DNA from: Dongia sedimenti
GTDB taxonomy: Bacteria > Pseudomonadota > Alphaproteobacteria > Dongiales > Dongiaceae
Reading direction: 5' to 3'
Assembly (NCBI GenBank): GCA_030715195.1
Contig: JAUYVI010000006.1
Location: 186,001-250,000, forward strand
Length of the DNA: 64,000 bases
Below are positions 9,051 to 17,783 of this stretch, piece by piece (position 1 is the stretch's first letter; each line of letters begins with the position of its first letter). The notes below the pieces were generated by a model. The model did no database searches. It was not told where the DNA came from and saw only the letters and a program-made list of their open reading frames with translations. A program made the translations under genes and the position numbers.

Positions 9051-9113
9051 GGGCGCTCCCCTCCCTTGTTGGCGCCAAGTTTACACATCCTGGCCGCAGC
9101 CGGAAACGAATAC

Positions 9114-9125
9114 CGCAATATTGCG
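9114..9125. promoter_or_regulatory. Perfect 12-bp palindrome CGCAATATTGCG
   Basis: It lies in the gap between the divergent response-regulator and phosphatase genes. Its CAATATTG core is shared with the two palindromes that flank the Crp/Fnr gene. Its position suggests an operator in the promoter region, which in turn favours a phosphatase start downstream of the TTG at 9121. Confidence 0.4.
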
Positions 9126-9213
9126 TTGCAGTGTGAACCGGTTACAGGTGGGATGCGACCCAGCCTCGGGCCTGATAAAGTCGGCCGAATCGCCACCACG
9201 AAGCGGCCAGAGC

Positions 9214-10932
9214 GTGCTCCAGAACAATGCCGGCGAAACCACGACGGAAGCCGACGAGCTGAGGCTCGCGGCGGAGCTTTCGCGCTCCTTCGCTTCCTCG
9301 GACAACGTGGATGCGACCGTCCGGATCGCGCTGGGCAACGTGATGCAGCTGCTCAAGGTCGAAGCGGGGAGCCTGTTCCTGGTGGACGAGGCGGCGGGCG
9401 ACCTGGTCTGCCGCGCCAGCCTCGGGCCGAACAGCATCGAGGGCCTGCGCGTGCCGGCCGGTCACGGCATCGTCGGGCGCTCGGTGTCGGAGGATCGGAT
9501 CGAGGCGGTCGAGGACGTCTCGCGCGATGCGGGCTTCTTCGCCAACGCCGACGCGACGTCCGGCTTTGTCACCCGATCGATCCTCTGCGCGCCGATGAAG
9601 GTCGGCAAGAAGGCGATCGGCGCGGTCGAGGTCCTGAACAAGCAGAACGGCCATCCGTTCGACCTGCGCGACCGCGACATGCTGCAGGTCATGGGCAATG
9701 CCGCGGCGCTCGCGATCGCCAATGCGCGCCTGGCCGACCAGCTGGTGGAGCAAGAGCGCATCAAGCGCGAGCTGGAGCTGGCTTCGGAGATTCAGAAGAG
9801 CCTGCTGCCGCCGGCCGATCCCGATCTGCCGATCCAGGGCATCAACCGGCCGATCCGCGAAGTCTCCGGCGATTTCTACGACTATTTCACTCTGCCCGAC
9901 GGTGTCATCGCCTTCTGCCTCGGCGACGTCTCGGGCAAGGGCATGAACGCGGCCTTGCTGATGGCGAAGACGGCGGCCCTGTTCCGCTGCCTCGGGAAAA
10001 CCATCCGCGCGCCCGCGCGCCTGCTCTCGATCCTGAACCGCGAGATCTGCGAGACCACCAGCCGGGGCATGTTCGTCACCATGCTGGCCGGTCTCTACGA
10101 TCCGGCGAGCGGGTTGCTGCGCTTCTCGAACGCGGGACATCTGCCGCCGATCGTGCGCAAGCCGTGCGCGGGCTTCCGCAGCTTCGAGGCCTCGGCGCCG
10201 CCGCTCGGAATCTTGCGTGACATCGCGTTCCCGGAAGAGACGGTGCGGCTCGAGAACGAGATGTTCCTGGTCTTCTCCGATGGCGTGACCGAGTACCGCT
10301 ACGGCGACAAGGAGGAGCTCGGCCCCGAAGGCATCGACATGCTGCTCAACCTGAGCGAAGGCAAGCCGCTCGGCGAGCGCCTGGAAGACATCCTGAAGGA
10401 GCTGAACAGCGGGGGCTGGCGCGCCAAGGACGACATCACCCTGCTGGCGATCGACGATTCGCTGGCCGGGCAGATCTGGCGCCGGGTGCCCTCGATCGCG
10501 AGCGCCGAGAGCCGCTCCGATTTCCTGTTCGGCCTGACCATCCCGGCGGAGGCCGATCGGCTCAAGCTGATGCGCCCGGTCCTCGCCGCGGCGGGCAAGG
10601 CGGCGGGTTTCTCCGACGTGGAAGTGGCCGATCTCGAGCTGGCCGCGACCGAGGCGGCGGAGAACATCATTCTACACGCCTATGGGCAGGGCCAGCGCGG
10701 CGATATCACACTGGCGGTGCACCGGCTCGAAGACGGCTTGATGTTGAGAATCAGGGATTTCGCACCCAAGGTCGATCAGGCTAAAATACATCCGCGGCCG
10801 CTGGACGAGGTCCGGCCGGGGGGCCTTGGCACGCATTTCATCCGCGCGGTGATGGACGACGCCAATTTCATTCCCCTGCCGGACGGCGAGGGGAATCTGT
10901 TGGAATTGGTCAAGCGCCGGAAGAAGGATTGA
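9214..10932 (+). CDS. GAF-PP2C (SpoIIE/RsbU-type) phosphatase fused to RsbW-type HATPase
   Basis: About 572 residues from the GTG at 9214; in-frame TTG 9121 and GTG 9133/9148 would be longer alternatives and no start has a strong ribosome site. Domains in order: GAF sensor (about 15-160), a coiled linker (about 165-185), a PP2C SpoIIE-type phosphatase (GDFYDYF, LGDVSGKGMNAAL, SNAGHLPP, FSDGVTEY, DDITLLAI) and a C-terminal HATPase resembling anti-sigma kinases (TEAAENIILHAYG, GGLGTHFI). It thus carries both the eraser and the writer of STAS-protein serine phosphorylation in one chain. The next gene, 1 bp away, is such a STAS protein, so the pair forms a compact partner-switching module. Confidence 0.9.
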   Translation: MLQNNAGETTTEADELRLAAELSRSFASSDNVDATVRIALGNVMQLLKVEAGSLFLVDEAAGDLVCRASLGPNSIEGLRVPAGHGIVGRSVSEDRIEAVEDVSRDAGFFANADATSGFVTRSILCAPMKVGKKAIGAVEVLNKQNGHPFDLRDRDMLQVMGNAAALAIANARLADQLVEQERIKRELELASEIQKSLLPPADPDLPIQGINRPIREVSGDFYDYFTLPDGVIAFCLGDVSGKGMNAALLMAKTAALFRCLGKTIRAPARLLSILNREICETTSRGMFVTMLAGLYDPASGLLRFSNAGHLPPIVRKPCAGFRSFEASAPPLGILRDIAFPEETVRLENEMFLVFSDGVTEYRYGDKEELGPEGIDMLLNLSEGKPLGERLEDILKELNSGGWRAKDDITLLAIDDSLAGQIWRRVPSIASAESRSDFLFGLTIPAEADRLKLMRPVLAAAGKAAGFSDVEVADLELAATEAAENIILHAYGQGQRGDITLAVHRLEDGLMLRIRDFAPKVDQAKIHPRPLDEVRPGGLGTHFIRAVMDDANFIPLPDGEGNLLELVKRRKKD

Positions 10933-10933
10933 G

Positions 10934-11284
10934 ATGGCAGTCGCCGGCATCACCGAGAGCGAAGGGCGCCTGATTCTGGCGTTGGAAGGCGAAATCGACC
11001 TGGAACAGGCCGGGGCGGTGCGCCGCGCCCTGCTGGACGCCCTGAAGAAGGGCCGCACCGTCCTGGTCGACCTCTCGCAGGTCACCTATATCGACTCCTC
11101 CGGCATCGCCAGCCTGGTCGAAGCCCTGCAGGTCGCGAAGAAGCAGAAGAGCGAGCTCGCCTTGGTGGCGGTCAGCCAGCGTGTCCGCCGGGTGCTCGAG
11201 CTCGCCCGGCTCGACAAGGTCTTTCAGATTCATCCCGACCTCGCCGCGGCGACCGCCGCGGGCGCAGGCTCGCCCGGCAACTGA
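10934..11284 (+). CDS. STAS-domain protein (anti-sigma antagonist or MlaB-like)
   Basis: A 116-residue single-domain STAS protein. It contains the conserved DSSG motif (Asp54-Ser55-Ser56-Gly57) where SpoIIAA/RsbV-type proteins are phosphorylated. The start lies 1 bp after the phosphatase stop, so the two are translationally coupled, and the mlaE-like gene follows after only 12 bp. Two roles are possible: an RsbV-type antagonist regulated by the upstream phosphatase/kinase, or the MlaB subunit that in E. coli binds MlaF in the MlaFEDB complex. Its position supports both and sequence alone does not decide. Confidence 0.88.
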   Translation: MAVAGITESEGRLILALEGEIDLEQAGAVRRALLDALKKGRTVLVDLSQVTYIDSSGIASLVEALQVAKKQKSELALVAVSQRVRRVLELARLDKVFQIHPDLAAATAAGAGSPGN

Positions 11285-11296
11285 CGCTGTAATGTC

Positions 11297-12094
11297 ATGA
11301 ACGCGGCGGTTCGGGGATTTGAAGCGATCGGCCGGCGCTCCGCCGGCTTTTTCGACCAGGTCGGCTACGGCTCGACCCTGCTCGCGGCGTCGATCTATTG
11401 GCTGCTCGTCGGCTGGCGCCGGCGCCAACCGGTGCGGATCCGGATGATCTTCCACGAGATGCAGCAGATCGGCGTCGCCGCCCTGCCGATCGCGACGTTG
11501 CTCTCGGGCACGATCGGATTGATGCTGGCGATCCAGTCGCTCTATTCGCTCGGCCTGTTCGGCGCCGAAGCCTATGCCTATATCGGCATCGCGCTCTCGG
11601 TCGCGCGCGAGTTCTCGCCGCTGATCATGGCGATCCTGGTCGCCGGCCGGTCGGGGTCGGCGATCGCCGCGCGGCTTGCCACCATGACCATCAACCAGGA
11701 GGTCGATGCGCTCCAGGTCATGGGCATCAATCCGGTGCGCTATCTGGTCTCGCCGGTGGTCGTGGCGCTGGCGCTCATGCTGCCTTGCCTCGCGATGTGG
11801 GCCAACCTGGTCTCGGAGTTCACCGCGGGCTTCTATGTCTCCGCGGCGCTCAATTCCTCGTTCGGCGCCTTCGTGAACGATTCCTTGACCGTGCTGAAGA
11901 CCGGCGACATCTGGCACGGCATCGGCAAGGCCACGCTGTTCGGTGTGCTGATCGCGCTGGTGGCCGTGGTCAACGGTTCCACCGTCTCCGGCGGCGCCGA
12001 GGGAGTCGGCAAAGTCACCACGCTGTCGGTCGTGCAGTCGATCTGCATGATCGTCGTCGCCGACATGCTGTTCGCCTATATCGCGACGCGGTGA
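11297..12094 (+). CDS. mlaE: MlaE-family ABC transporter permease
   Basis: A 265-residue inner-membrane permease of the MlaE/YrbE family, the membrane core of the phospholipid trafficking complex that maintains outer-membrane asymmetry. Visible hallmarks are the amphipathic N-terminal segment, several hydrophobic helices, and the conserved cytoplasmic region SVAREFSPLIMAILVAGRSG followed by EVDALQVMGINP. The length matches the family (about 260). It lies between the STAS gene and the ATPase gene in one directional run (9214-14647). Confidence 0.94.
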   Translation: MNAAVRGFEAIGRRSAGFFDQVGYGSTLLAASIYWLLVGWRRRQPVRIRMIFHEMQQIGVAALPIATLLSGTIGLMLAIQSLYSLGLFGAEAYAYIGIALSVAREFSPLIMAILVAGRSGSAIAARLATMTINQEVDALQVMGINPVRYLVSPVVVALALMLPCLAMWANLVSEFTAGFYVSAALNSSFGAFVNDSLTVLKTGDIWHGIGKATLFGVLIALVAVVNGSTVSGGAEGVGKVTTLSVVQSICMIVVADMLFAYIATR

Positions 12095-12098
12095 CGGC

Positions 12099-12995
12099 AT
12101 GGACCCCAGCATGACATCCGCCGAAAGCCAGCGCGAGGCGCTGCATCACATCGCCGCCTTGCGCGCGGAATCGACGGCACAGCGCCCGACCGAGACCGAG
12201 CTGATGGCACGGCCGAAGGTGGTCGAGGTCGACCACCTCGATTTCTCCTTCGGCTCGCGCCAGGTGCTGTACGATATCAATCTCGACGTCCGGGCCGGCG
12301 AGATCATGGTGATCATGGGCGGCTCCGGCTCCGGCAAGACCACGCTGCTGCGCCATCTGGTGGGCCTGATGCCGCCGCAGCCGGGCAAGGTCAAGCTGCT
12401 GAACAAGGACATGGGCTCGCTGAAGCCCAACGAGCTGCTCGATCTCAAGCGCAAGATCGGCGTCGCCTTCCAGTTCGGCGCACTGTTCAGCTCGATGACG
12501 GTCGCCGAGAACGTGAAGCTGCCGCTGCGCGAGCTGACCGATCTCGGCGAGAAGACCATGGACATCATGGCCAACCTGAAGCTCGAGGTGGTGAACCTTT
12601 CGGGCTTCGGCGGGCTGATGCCGGCGGCGCTTTCGGGCGGCATGGTGAAGCGCGCCTCGATCGCGCGGGCGATCGTCATGGATCCGAAGCTGCTGTTCCT
12701 GGACGAACCCTCGTCGGGCCTCGATCCGGTGGTGTCCTCGGCGCTCGACGATCTCATCCTCAAATTGCGCGAGGCGATGGACATTTCGGTCGTCGTGGTC
12801 AGCCACGACATCGACAGCGCCTTCAAGATCGCGGACCGCATCACCGTGCTCGACCAGGGCCATATCCTGGCGATCGAGCGGGTCGAGGCGATCCGCAACT
12901 CGACCAATGAGCGGGTGCAGAACCTGCTCAACCGGCGCTCGGTCGAGGCCGAGGTCGATCCGGCGGAATACCTGCGACGCCTGACGGGGGACTGA
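12099..12995 (+). CDS. mlaF: MlaF-family ABC transporter ATPase
   Basis: A 298-residue cytoplasmic ATPase: Walker A GGSGSGKTT, Q loop FQFGALFSSMTV (the MlaF-typical form), signature LSGGMVKRA, Walker B LLFLDEPSSGLDP and switch His in VVVSHDI. It energises the MlaE permease. An N-terminal extension of about 35 residues precedes the usual start; the ATG at 12099 follows the mlaE stop by 4 bp, and an internal ATG at 12204 (MARPKVVE) would give the standard length and could be the real start. Confidence 0.94.
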   Translation: MDPSMTSAESQREALHHIAALRAESTAQRPTETELMARPKVVEVDHLDFSFGSRQVLYDINLDVRAGEIMVIMGGSGSGKTTLLRHLVGLMPPQPGKVKLLNKDMGSLKPNELLDLKRKIGVAFQFGALFSSMTVAENVKLPLRELTDLGEKTMDIMANLKLEVVNLSGFGGLMPAALSGGMVKRASIARAIVMDPKLLFLDEPSSGLDPVVSSALDDLILKLREAMDISVVVVSHDIDSAFKIADRITVLDQGHILAIERVEAIRNSTNERVQNLLNRRSVEAEVDPAEYLRRLTGD

Positions 12996-13035
12996 GCCGG
13001 GCGCTAAACGGACTGATTAGGGGATTATCGGATCA

Positions 13036-14052
13036 ATGCGGAATTATTCCATCAGCTATGTGACGGTCGGCGTCTTCGTGACGGCGATGATCGTGGCATT
13101 GATCGTGACCTTGACCCTGATTGCCGGGCGCACCGGGCCGCGCGATGAGTATCGGGTGCTGTTCGACAACGTCACCGATCTCAAATACGGCACGGTCGTG
13201 CGCTATGAAGGCTTCCCGATCGGCACCGTGGACAAGATCGTGCCGGTCTATGAGAACGGCAAGTACCGGTTCGGCGTGATGATCAGCGTGCAGAAGGATT
13301 GGAAGTTTCCGGCGGATTCCAAGGCCGGTATCCGCGCCTCGAGCTTCCTGGCGGCGAAGACCATCGATATCGGCGGCGGCAAGTCGGCGGACCTGATCGC
13401 GGTCGGCGGCGACATTCCGGGCACCGGCGCCGGCGACATGTTCGCGCTGATGTCCGGCTTGGCGGGCCGGGTCGGCGCCTTGCTCGATACCGGCGTCGTT
13501 CCGCTGATCGAACAGTTGAAGACCTCGATCAAGCAGCTGACCGAAACCGCCAACAGCCAGATCGGCGGCGTCGGCGGCGATGTGCGGGGCCTGGTCGCCA
13601 ATGCCAGTGCGCATCTCGACACCATCTCGGCCAGCGTCACCGAGCTCACCGCCGGCATGCAGACCAATGTTGACCAGCTGCACAAGATCCTCTCCGACGG
13701 CAACGTCAAGGCGATTGACCAGATTCTCGCCAATCTCGACCGCGCGAGCCTGAATGCCGACAAGACCCTGGCCGAGCTGAACGCGCTCTCGATCGAGGTC
13801 AACGGCGTCGCGCAGTCGATCCAGGCGATGGTGAACCGCAATGCGAAGAACGTCGACAAGTCGACCGCGGATCTCGAATACATCCTGCGTGCGGTCTCGC
13901 AGAACATCGACGCGATCACCAACAATCTCGAAGGAACCACCCGGAACATGAACGAGTTCAGCCGCCTGATCCGGCAGAACCCCGGCCTGTTGCTCGGCGG
14001 CGGCAGCCCCGCGGCGGACAAGGGCCTGACTCCTGTCCCAGGAGGGCAGTGA
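13036..14052 (+). CDS. mlaD: MlaD-family MCE-domain lipid transport protein
   Basis: A 338-residue protein anchored by one N-terminal helix (about residues 8-30), then a single MCE domain (about 38-120: YRVLFDNVTDLKYGTVVRYEGFPIGTV), then a long helical C-terminal part with repeated heptad-like segments and TNNLEGTTRNMNEFSRLIRQ near the end. MlaD in E. coli is about 180 residues and forms a hexameric ring that carries phospholipids across the periplasm; longer forms with a helical tail are common in alphaproteobacteria and may form an extended channel. AGGGGATT precedes the start at 13036. Confidence 0.93.
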   Translation: MRNYSISYVTVGVFVTAMIVALIVTLTLIAGRTGPRDEYRVLFDNVTDLKYGTVVRYEGFPIGTVDKIVPVYENGKYRFGVMISVQKDWKFPADSKAGIRASSFLAAKTIDIGGGKSADLIAVGGDIPGTGAGDMFALMSGLAGRVGALLDTGVVPLIEQLKTSIKQLTETANSQIGGVGGDVRGLVANASAHLDTISASVTELTAGMQTNVDQLHKILSDGNVKAIDQILANLDRASLNADKTLAELNALSIEVNGVAQSIQAMVNRNAKNVDKSTADLEYILRAVSQNIDAITNNLEGTTRNMNEFSRLIRQNPGLLLGGGSPAADKGLTPVPGGQ

Positions 14053-14053
14053 G

Positions 14054-14647
14054 ATGAAGCGCGCATTCTCATTCCTTCCGGTCGTCGGCTTCGTCCTGGT
14101 CGCCGCCTGCATGGCGCCGAGCGTGCCGAAGGAGCAGTACTTCCGCCTGGTCGCCACGCCCGCGACCGAGAAGTTGGCGCATCCCCTGGTCGGCATCCTG
14201 GAAGCCTCGCCGCTCGGCGCCGACGGTGTCACCGGCGAACGTCCGCTGCTCTACACCGCGAATGGCGGCACCAAGCTGGAGCAGCGCAACTATGCCTATT
14301 GGACCGAGCTGCCGACCGCGATGATCCGCGACCAGCTGGTCACCTATCTGCGCTCCGCGGGGGCGGCCGAGCAGGTGGTGCCGAGCGAGCTCCGGATCGG
14401 CGCGGCCTATCGGATCCAGGGCGAGATCAAGCGCCTGGAGCAGTCGGCCGGCAAAAAGAGCGACGTCGGCATCCTCGAGCTCGAACTCTCGGTGATCGAC
14501 GAGAACACGGATCAGTTGATCCTGAGCAGGGTCTATCACACCGAGCAACCCGCGGCCGATCACTCGATCGACGCCGCGGTCGCCGCGCTGAATGCCGGGC
14601 TGCAGGACGTGCTGAAGCGTTTCGCCGCGGATATCGACGCGCGGTAG
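14054..14647 (+). CDS. ABC-type transport auxiliary lipoprotein (PqiC/DUF330-like)
   Basis: A 197-residue lipoprotein with a signal peptide ending in the lipobox LVAAC (Cys19). The body has the YFRL...P opening and the beta-rich pattern of the ABC_trans_aux (PqiC-like) family, outer-membrane lipoproteins that receive lipids from MCE proteins. It starts 1 bp after the mlaD stop, making it the last gene of the Mla operon. In this lineage such lipoproteins may stand in for MlaA/MlaC, which are not present here. Confidence 0.85.
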   Translation: MKRAFSFLPVVGFVLVAACMAPSVPKEQYFRLVATPATEKLAHPLVGILEASPLGADGVTGERPLLYTANGGTKLEQRNYAYWTELPTAMIRDQLVTYLRSAGAAEQVVPSELRIGAAYRIQGEIKRLEQSAGKKSDVGILELELSVIDENTDQLILSRVYHTEQPAADHSIDAAVAALNAGLQDVLKRFAADIDAR

Positions 14648-14717
14648 CCTGCCGGATCTTCGGGCACCTCGAGGCGCCCCGTCGAACCGGCCGGTAACCC
14701 CCTGGCGAATCGGCCGA

Positions 14718-14830
14718 ATGCCGGCGGGTCCCACCTATGTCAATGTTTTCTTTGCTTTTCCGCCGCTTGGCCGCTATCTGTTGGGCCGCCGCGCGCCGCC
14801 GGATTTTGAAGTCAGAGCTTATTTCAGACC
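14718..14830 (+). promoter_or_regulatory. Leader region of the aromatic operon, with an open frame rich in Phe/Tyr codons
   Basis: In the 183-bp gap before the chorismate mutase gene, an ATG at 14718 opens a frame whose first 40 codons contain four Phe-rich positions (FFAF at codons 11-14), Tyr at 7, 20 and 36, and a Trp near 40. The frame runs into the next gene in another phase, to 14909. The content is suggestive of an aromatic amino acid leader peptide, but I see no clear terminator/antiterminator pair, so attenuation is only a possibility. Confidence 0.2.
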
Positions 14831-15790
14831 ATGGCCGAACACGACGATCAGCTTGCCGCCCTTCGGCGTGAGATCGACAGCGTCGACACCCAGCTGCATG
14901 ACCTGTTGATGCAGCGGACCGAGCTCGCCGTCAGGGTGGGCGAGGTGAAGGCCAAGGCCCAGCCGATCGGCCGCACCCCCAGCGAGGGCGCCAAGTTCGT
15001 CCGTCCGGCCCGCGAGGCGAAGATCCTGCGCCGGCTGATCGGCCGGCATAAGGGCAAGCTGCCCAAGTCCGTCATGGTGCGGATGTGGCGCGAGATGATC
15101 TCCGCCCTGCTGCAGGTCGAGGGGCCGTTCGTGGTTGCGGTCTACACGCCGCCGGAGGAACCCGGCTACTGGGATATCGCCCGCGACCATTATGGCTGCC
15201 GCGTGCCGATCCTCGGCTTCGACCGGCTGAATCATGCGATCTCCGCCGTGCTGGAAGGGCAGGCCACCGTCGCGGTGCTGCCGATGCCGCACGAGGGCGA
15301 CCGCGACCCCTGGTGGCGGCGCATCGCGGTGAAGCAGCCCAAGGTGCCGCATGTGATCGCCCGCCTGCCATTCGGCAATCCCGGCAACCAGCGCGGCCGC
15401 GGCCTGCAGGCGCTGGTGATCGGCACCACCCCGAACGAGCCGACCGACCACGATCGTGGCCTGCTGGTCGCCGAGACCCGCGAGCCGGTCAGCCGCAGTG
15501 CCATGCGCGACGCGCTCAACGCCGCGAAGCTGAAGCCGGTCTTCATCCAGGCCTTCCAGGAGCTGGGCGGGCCGGATCAGCAGGTGGTCGAGGTCGAGGG
15601 CTTCCTGGCGCCCGACGATCCGCGCCTCGCGGCACTCGCCGAGGCTCTGGGCCCGAACTCCCGCGCGATCGCGATCGGCGGCTATGCCGTGCCGCTGACC
15701 GCCGAGGAACTGGCCGGCGAGAAGCCGGCGAAGGCGCCCGCGACGGACCCTGCGCCGACGCCGGAAGCGAGCTCTGGAGACGCCGCATGA
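14831..15790 (+). CDS. Chorismate mutase (AroQ) fused to a degenerate prephenate dehydratase-like region
   Basis: A 319-residue protein. Residues about 5-95 are an AroQ chorismate mutase helix bundle; aligning by eye to E. coli, the catalytic Arg11, Arg28, Lys39 and Arg51 equivalents are all present (LRREID, MQR, EVKAK, VRPAREAKI). Residues about 98-290 look like the substrate-binding-protein fold of P-protein prephenate dehydratases plus a possible regulatory tail, but the usual GPxGTfS and TRF motifs are not visible, so dehydratase activity is doubtful. A low-complexity tail rich in Ala and Pro follows. It opens an ATGA-coupled operon with hisC, tyrA and a second chorismate mutase, committing chorismate to prephenate for Tyr/Phe. 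Confidence 0.85.
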   Translation: MAEHDDQLAALRREIDSVDTQLHDLLMQRTELAVRVGEVKAKAQPIGRTPSEGAKFVRPAREAKILRRLIGRHKGKLPKSVMVRMWREMISALLQVEGPFVVAVYTPPEEPGYWDIARDHYGCRVPILGFDRLNHAISAVLEGQATVAVLPMPHEGDRDPWWRRIAVKQPKVPHVIARLPFGNPGNQRGRGLQALVIGTTPNEPTDHDRGLLVAETREPVSRSAMRDALNAAKLKPVFIQAFQELGGPDQQVVEVEGFLAPDDPRLAALAEALGPNSRAIAIGGYAVPLTAEELAGEKPAKAPATDPAPTPEASSGDAA

Positions 15791-16887
15791 GCCTCGCCGT
15801 CCGGCCCGGCATTCTCGACATCGCGGCCTATGTTCCCGGCGAGCACGCGCTCCCCGGCGAAGGCCCGGTCTACAAGATGTCGTCCAATGAAAGCCCGCTG
15901 GGTGCCAGCCCTGCGGCGATCGAAGCCTATCGCGCGCTGTGCGACGAGCTGCACCGCTATCCCGACGGCGGCGCCACCGCCCTGCGCACGGCGATCGCCG
16001 CGACGATCGATGCCGATCCCGGTCTGATCGTTTGCGGCGCCGGTTCGGACGAGTTGCTGCAGCTCCTGACCCGCGCCTATGCCGGCCCGGGCGATGAGGT
16101 GCTCTATTCGCAGCACGGCTTCCTGGTCTATCCGATCGCGGCGCAATCGGTCGGTGCGACGCCGGTCGCGGCGCCCGAGAAGAACCTGAAGACCGATGTC
16201 GATGCGCTGCTGGCCCATGTGACGCCGCGCACCAAGATCTGCTTCGTGGCCGAGCCGAACAACCCGACCGGGAGCTATATCGGCGCCGCGGAGCTGAAGC
16301 GCCTGCGCGACGGCCTGCCGGAGAGCGTGCTGCTGGTGGTCGATGCGGCCTATGCCGAATACGTCGATCGGCCCGACTACAGCGACGGCACCGACCTGGT
16401 GAAGGCCCATGACAACGTGGTGATGAGCCGCACCTTCTCGAAGATCCACGGCTTGGCGGCCTTGCGGCTGGGCTGGGCGTTTTGCCCGCCGGCGGTCGCC
16501 GACGTGCTCAATCGAATCCGCGGCCCGTTCAACACGCCGGGACCGGCCATGGCGGCGGGCATCGCCGCGATCGCCGACACGGCGCACGCCGCCAAGGCGA
16601 AGGCGCATAACGACCGCTGGCTGCCCTGGCTCAGCGCCCGGGTGAACGAGATCGGCTTGAAGGCGCATCCTTCGGTCTGCAACTTCCTGCTGGTGCAGTT
16701 CCCGAAGGACCCCAAGCTCTCGGCCGATGCCGCGAACGATTTCCTGAAGTCGCGCCGCATCCTGCCGCGCAAGATGGGCGCCTACGGCCTGCCGGATTGC
16801 CTGCGGATCACCATCGCCGAGGAGCCGGCGGTGAAGGCCTGCGCCCAGGCCCTGGCCGACTTCGTCAACCGGGCGGCCACGCAATGA
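15787..16887 (+). CDS. hisC: Histidinol-phosphate/aromatic aminotransferase
   Basis: A 366-residue class I/II PLP aminotransferase of the HisC2 type. Hallmarks are MSSNESPLGASPAA near the N-terminus, AEPNNPTGSYI, DAAYAEY, the PLP Lys219 in SRTFSKIHGLA and the conserved Arg in LRITI near the end. The ATG at 15787 overlaps the previous stop (ATGA). Within a Tyr/Phe operon it most likely transaminates phenylpyruvate, 4-hydroxyphenylpyruvate or prephenate, and may also serve histidine synthesis, as this enzyme class is often dual-function. Confidence 0.93.
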   Translation: MSLAVRPGILDIAAYVPGEHALPGEGPVYKMSSNESPLGASPAAIEAYRALCDELHRYPDGGATALRTAIAATIDADPGLIVCGAGSDELLQLLTRAYAGPGDEVLYSQHGFLVYPIAAQSVGATPVAAPEKNLKTDVDALLAHVTPRTKICFVAEPNNPTGSYIGAAELKRLRDGLPESVLLVVDAAYAEYVDRPDYSDGTDLVKAHDNVVMSRTFSKIHGLAALRLGWAFCPPAVADVLNRIRGPFNTPGPAMAAGIAAIADTAHAAKAKAHNDRWLPWLSARVNEIGLKAHPSVCNFLLVQFPKDPKLSADAANDFLKSRRILPRKMGAYGLPDCLRITIAEEPAVKACAQALADFVNRAATQ

Positions 16888-17783
16888 CGACGCCCTCGGG
16901 GAATGAGGTTCTCTTCGATCGGATCGCGATCATCGGCATCGGCTTGATCGGCTCCTCGCTGGCGCGCGGCCTGAAGGAGAAGGGCCTGGCGCGCGAGATC
17001 GCGATCCACGATGCCAGCGCCGAGGCAATGCGCGACGCCAAGGCGCTCGAGCTCGGCCATCACTACTGCGCCAGCGCCGGCGAGGCGGTCGCCAATGCCG
17101 ATCTGGTGGTGCTGGCGGTTCCGCTCGGCGCCTATGCGGACCTGGCGCCGATGGTGGCGCCGAACTTGAAGCAGGGTGCCATTCTCTCCGACGTCGGCTC
17201 GGTCAAGCAGGCGGTGATCCGCGATCTCGGGCCGAGCCTGCCCGAGGGCGTGCACTTCATCCCCGGCCATCCGATCGCCGGCACTGAGCATTCCGGACCG
17301 AAATCCGGTTTCGCCGCTTTGTTCCACGGCCGCTGGTGCGTTTTGACCCCGACGCCGGGCACCGACGAGGGCGCGGTCGCGCGGCTGAAGGCGCTGTGGA
17401 CCGCCTTGGGCAGCCAGGTCGAGATCATGACCGCGTCGCATCACGACCAGGTGCTGGCGATCACTTCGCATCTGCCGCATCTGATCGCCTATACGATCGT
17501 CGACACCGCGACCTTCCTCGAAGACGAGACCATGCAGGAAGTGATCAAGTTCTCGGCCTCGGGCTTCCGCGACTTCACCCGCATCGCTGCCTCCGATCCG
17601 ATCATGTGGCGCGACGTCTTCCTGAACAACCGCGAGGCGGTCCTGGAAATGCTCGGCCGCTTCACCGAGGACCTGACCGCCTTGCAGCGCGCGATCCGCT
17701 GGGGCGAGGGCGAGAAGCTGCAGGAAGTCTTCACCCGCACCCGCGCGATCCGCCGCGGCATCATCGACGCGAAGCAGGCGTGA
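16884..17783 (+). CDS. tyrA: Prephenate/arogenate (cyclohexadienyl) dehydrogenase
   Basis: A 299-residue NAD(P)-dependent enzyme of tyrosine synthesis. It has an N-terminal Rossmann motif GIGLIGSSLARGL, the conserved GHPIAGTEHSGP active-site segment and SHLPHLIAY with its catalytic-region His, followed by an all-helical dimerisation domain. There is no fused chorismate mutase or ACT domain, as in TyrC-type enzymes. The start at 16884 overlaps the hisC stop as ATGA, and its own stop overlaps the GTG of the next gene. Confidence 0.93.
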   Translation: MTTPSGNEVLFDRIAIIGIGLIGSSLARGLKEKGLAREIAIHDASAEAMRDAKALELGHHYCASAGEAVANADLVVLAVPLGAYADLAPMVAPNLKQGAILSDVGSVKQAVIRDLGPSLPEGVHFIPGHPIAGTEHSGPKSGFAALFHGRWCVLTPTPGTDEGAVARLKALWTALGSQVEIMTASHHDQVLAITSHLPHLIAYTIVDTATFLEDETMQEVIKFSASGFRDFTRIAASDPIMWRDVFLNNREAVLEMLGRFTEDLTALQRAIRWGEGEKLQEVFTRTRAIRRGIIDAKQA

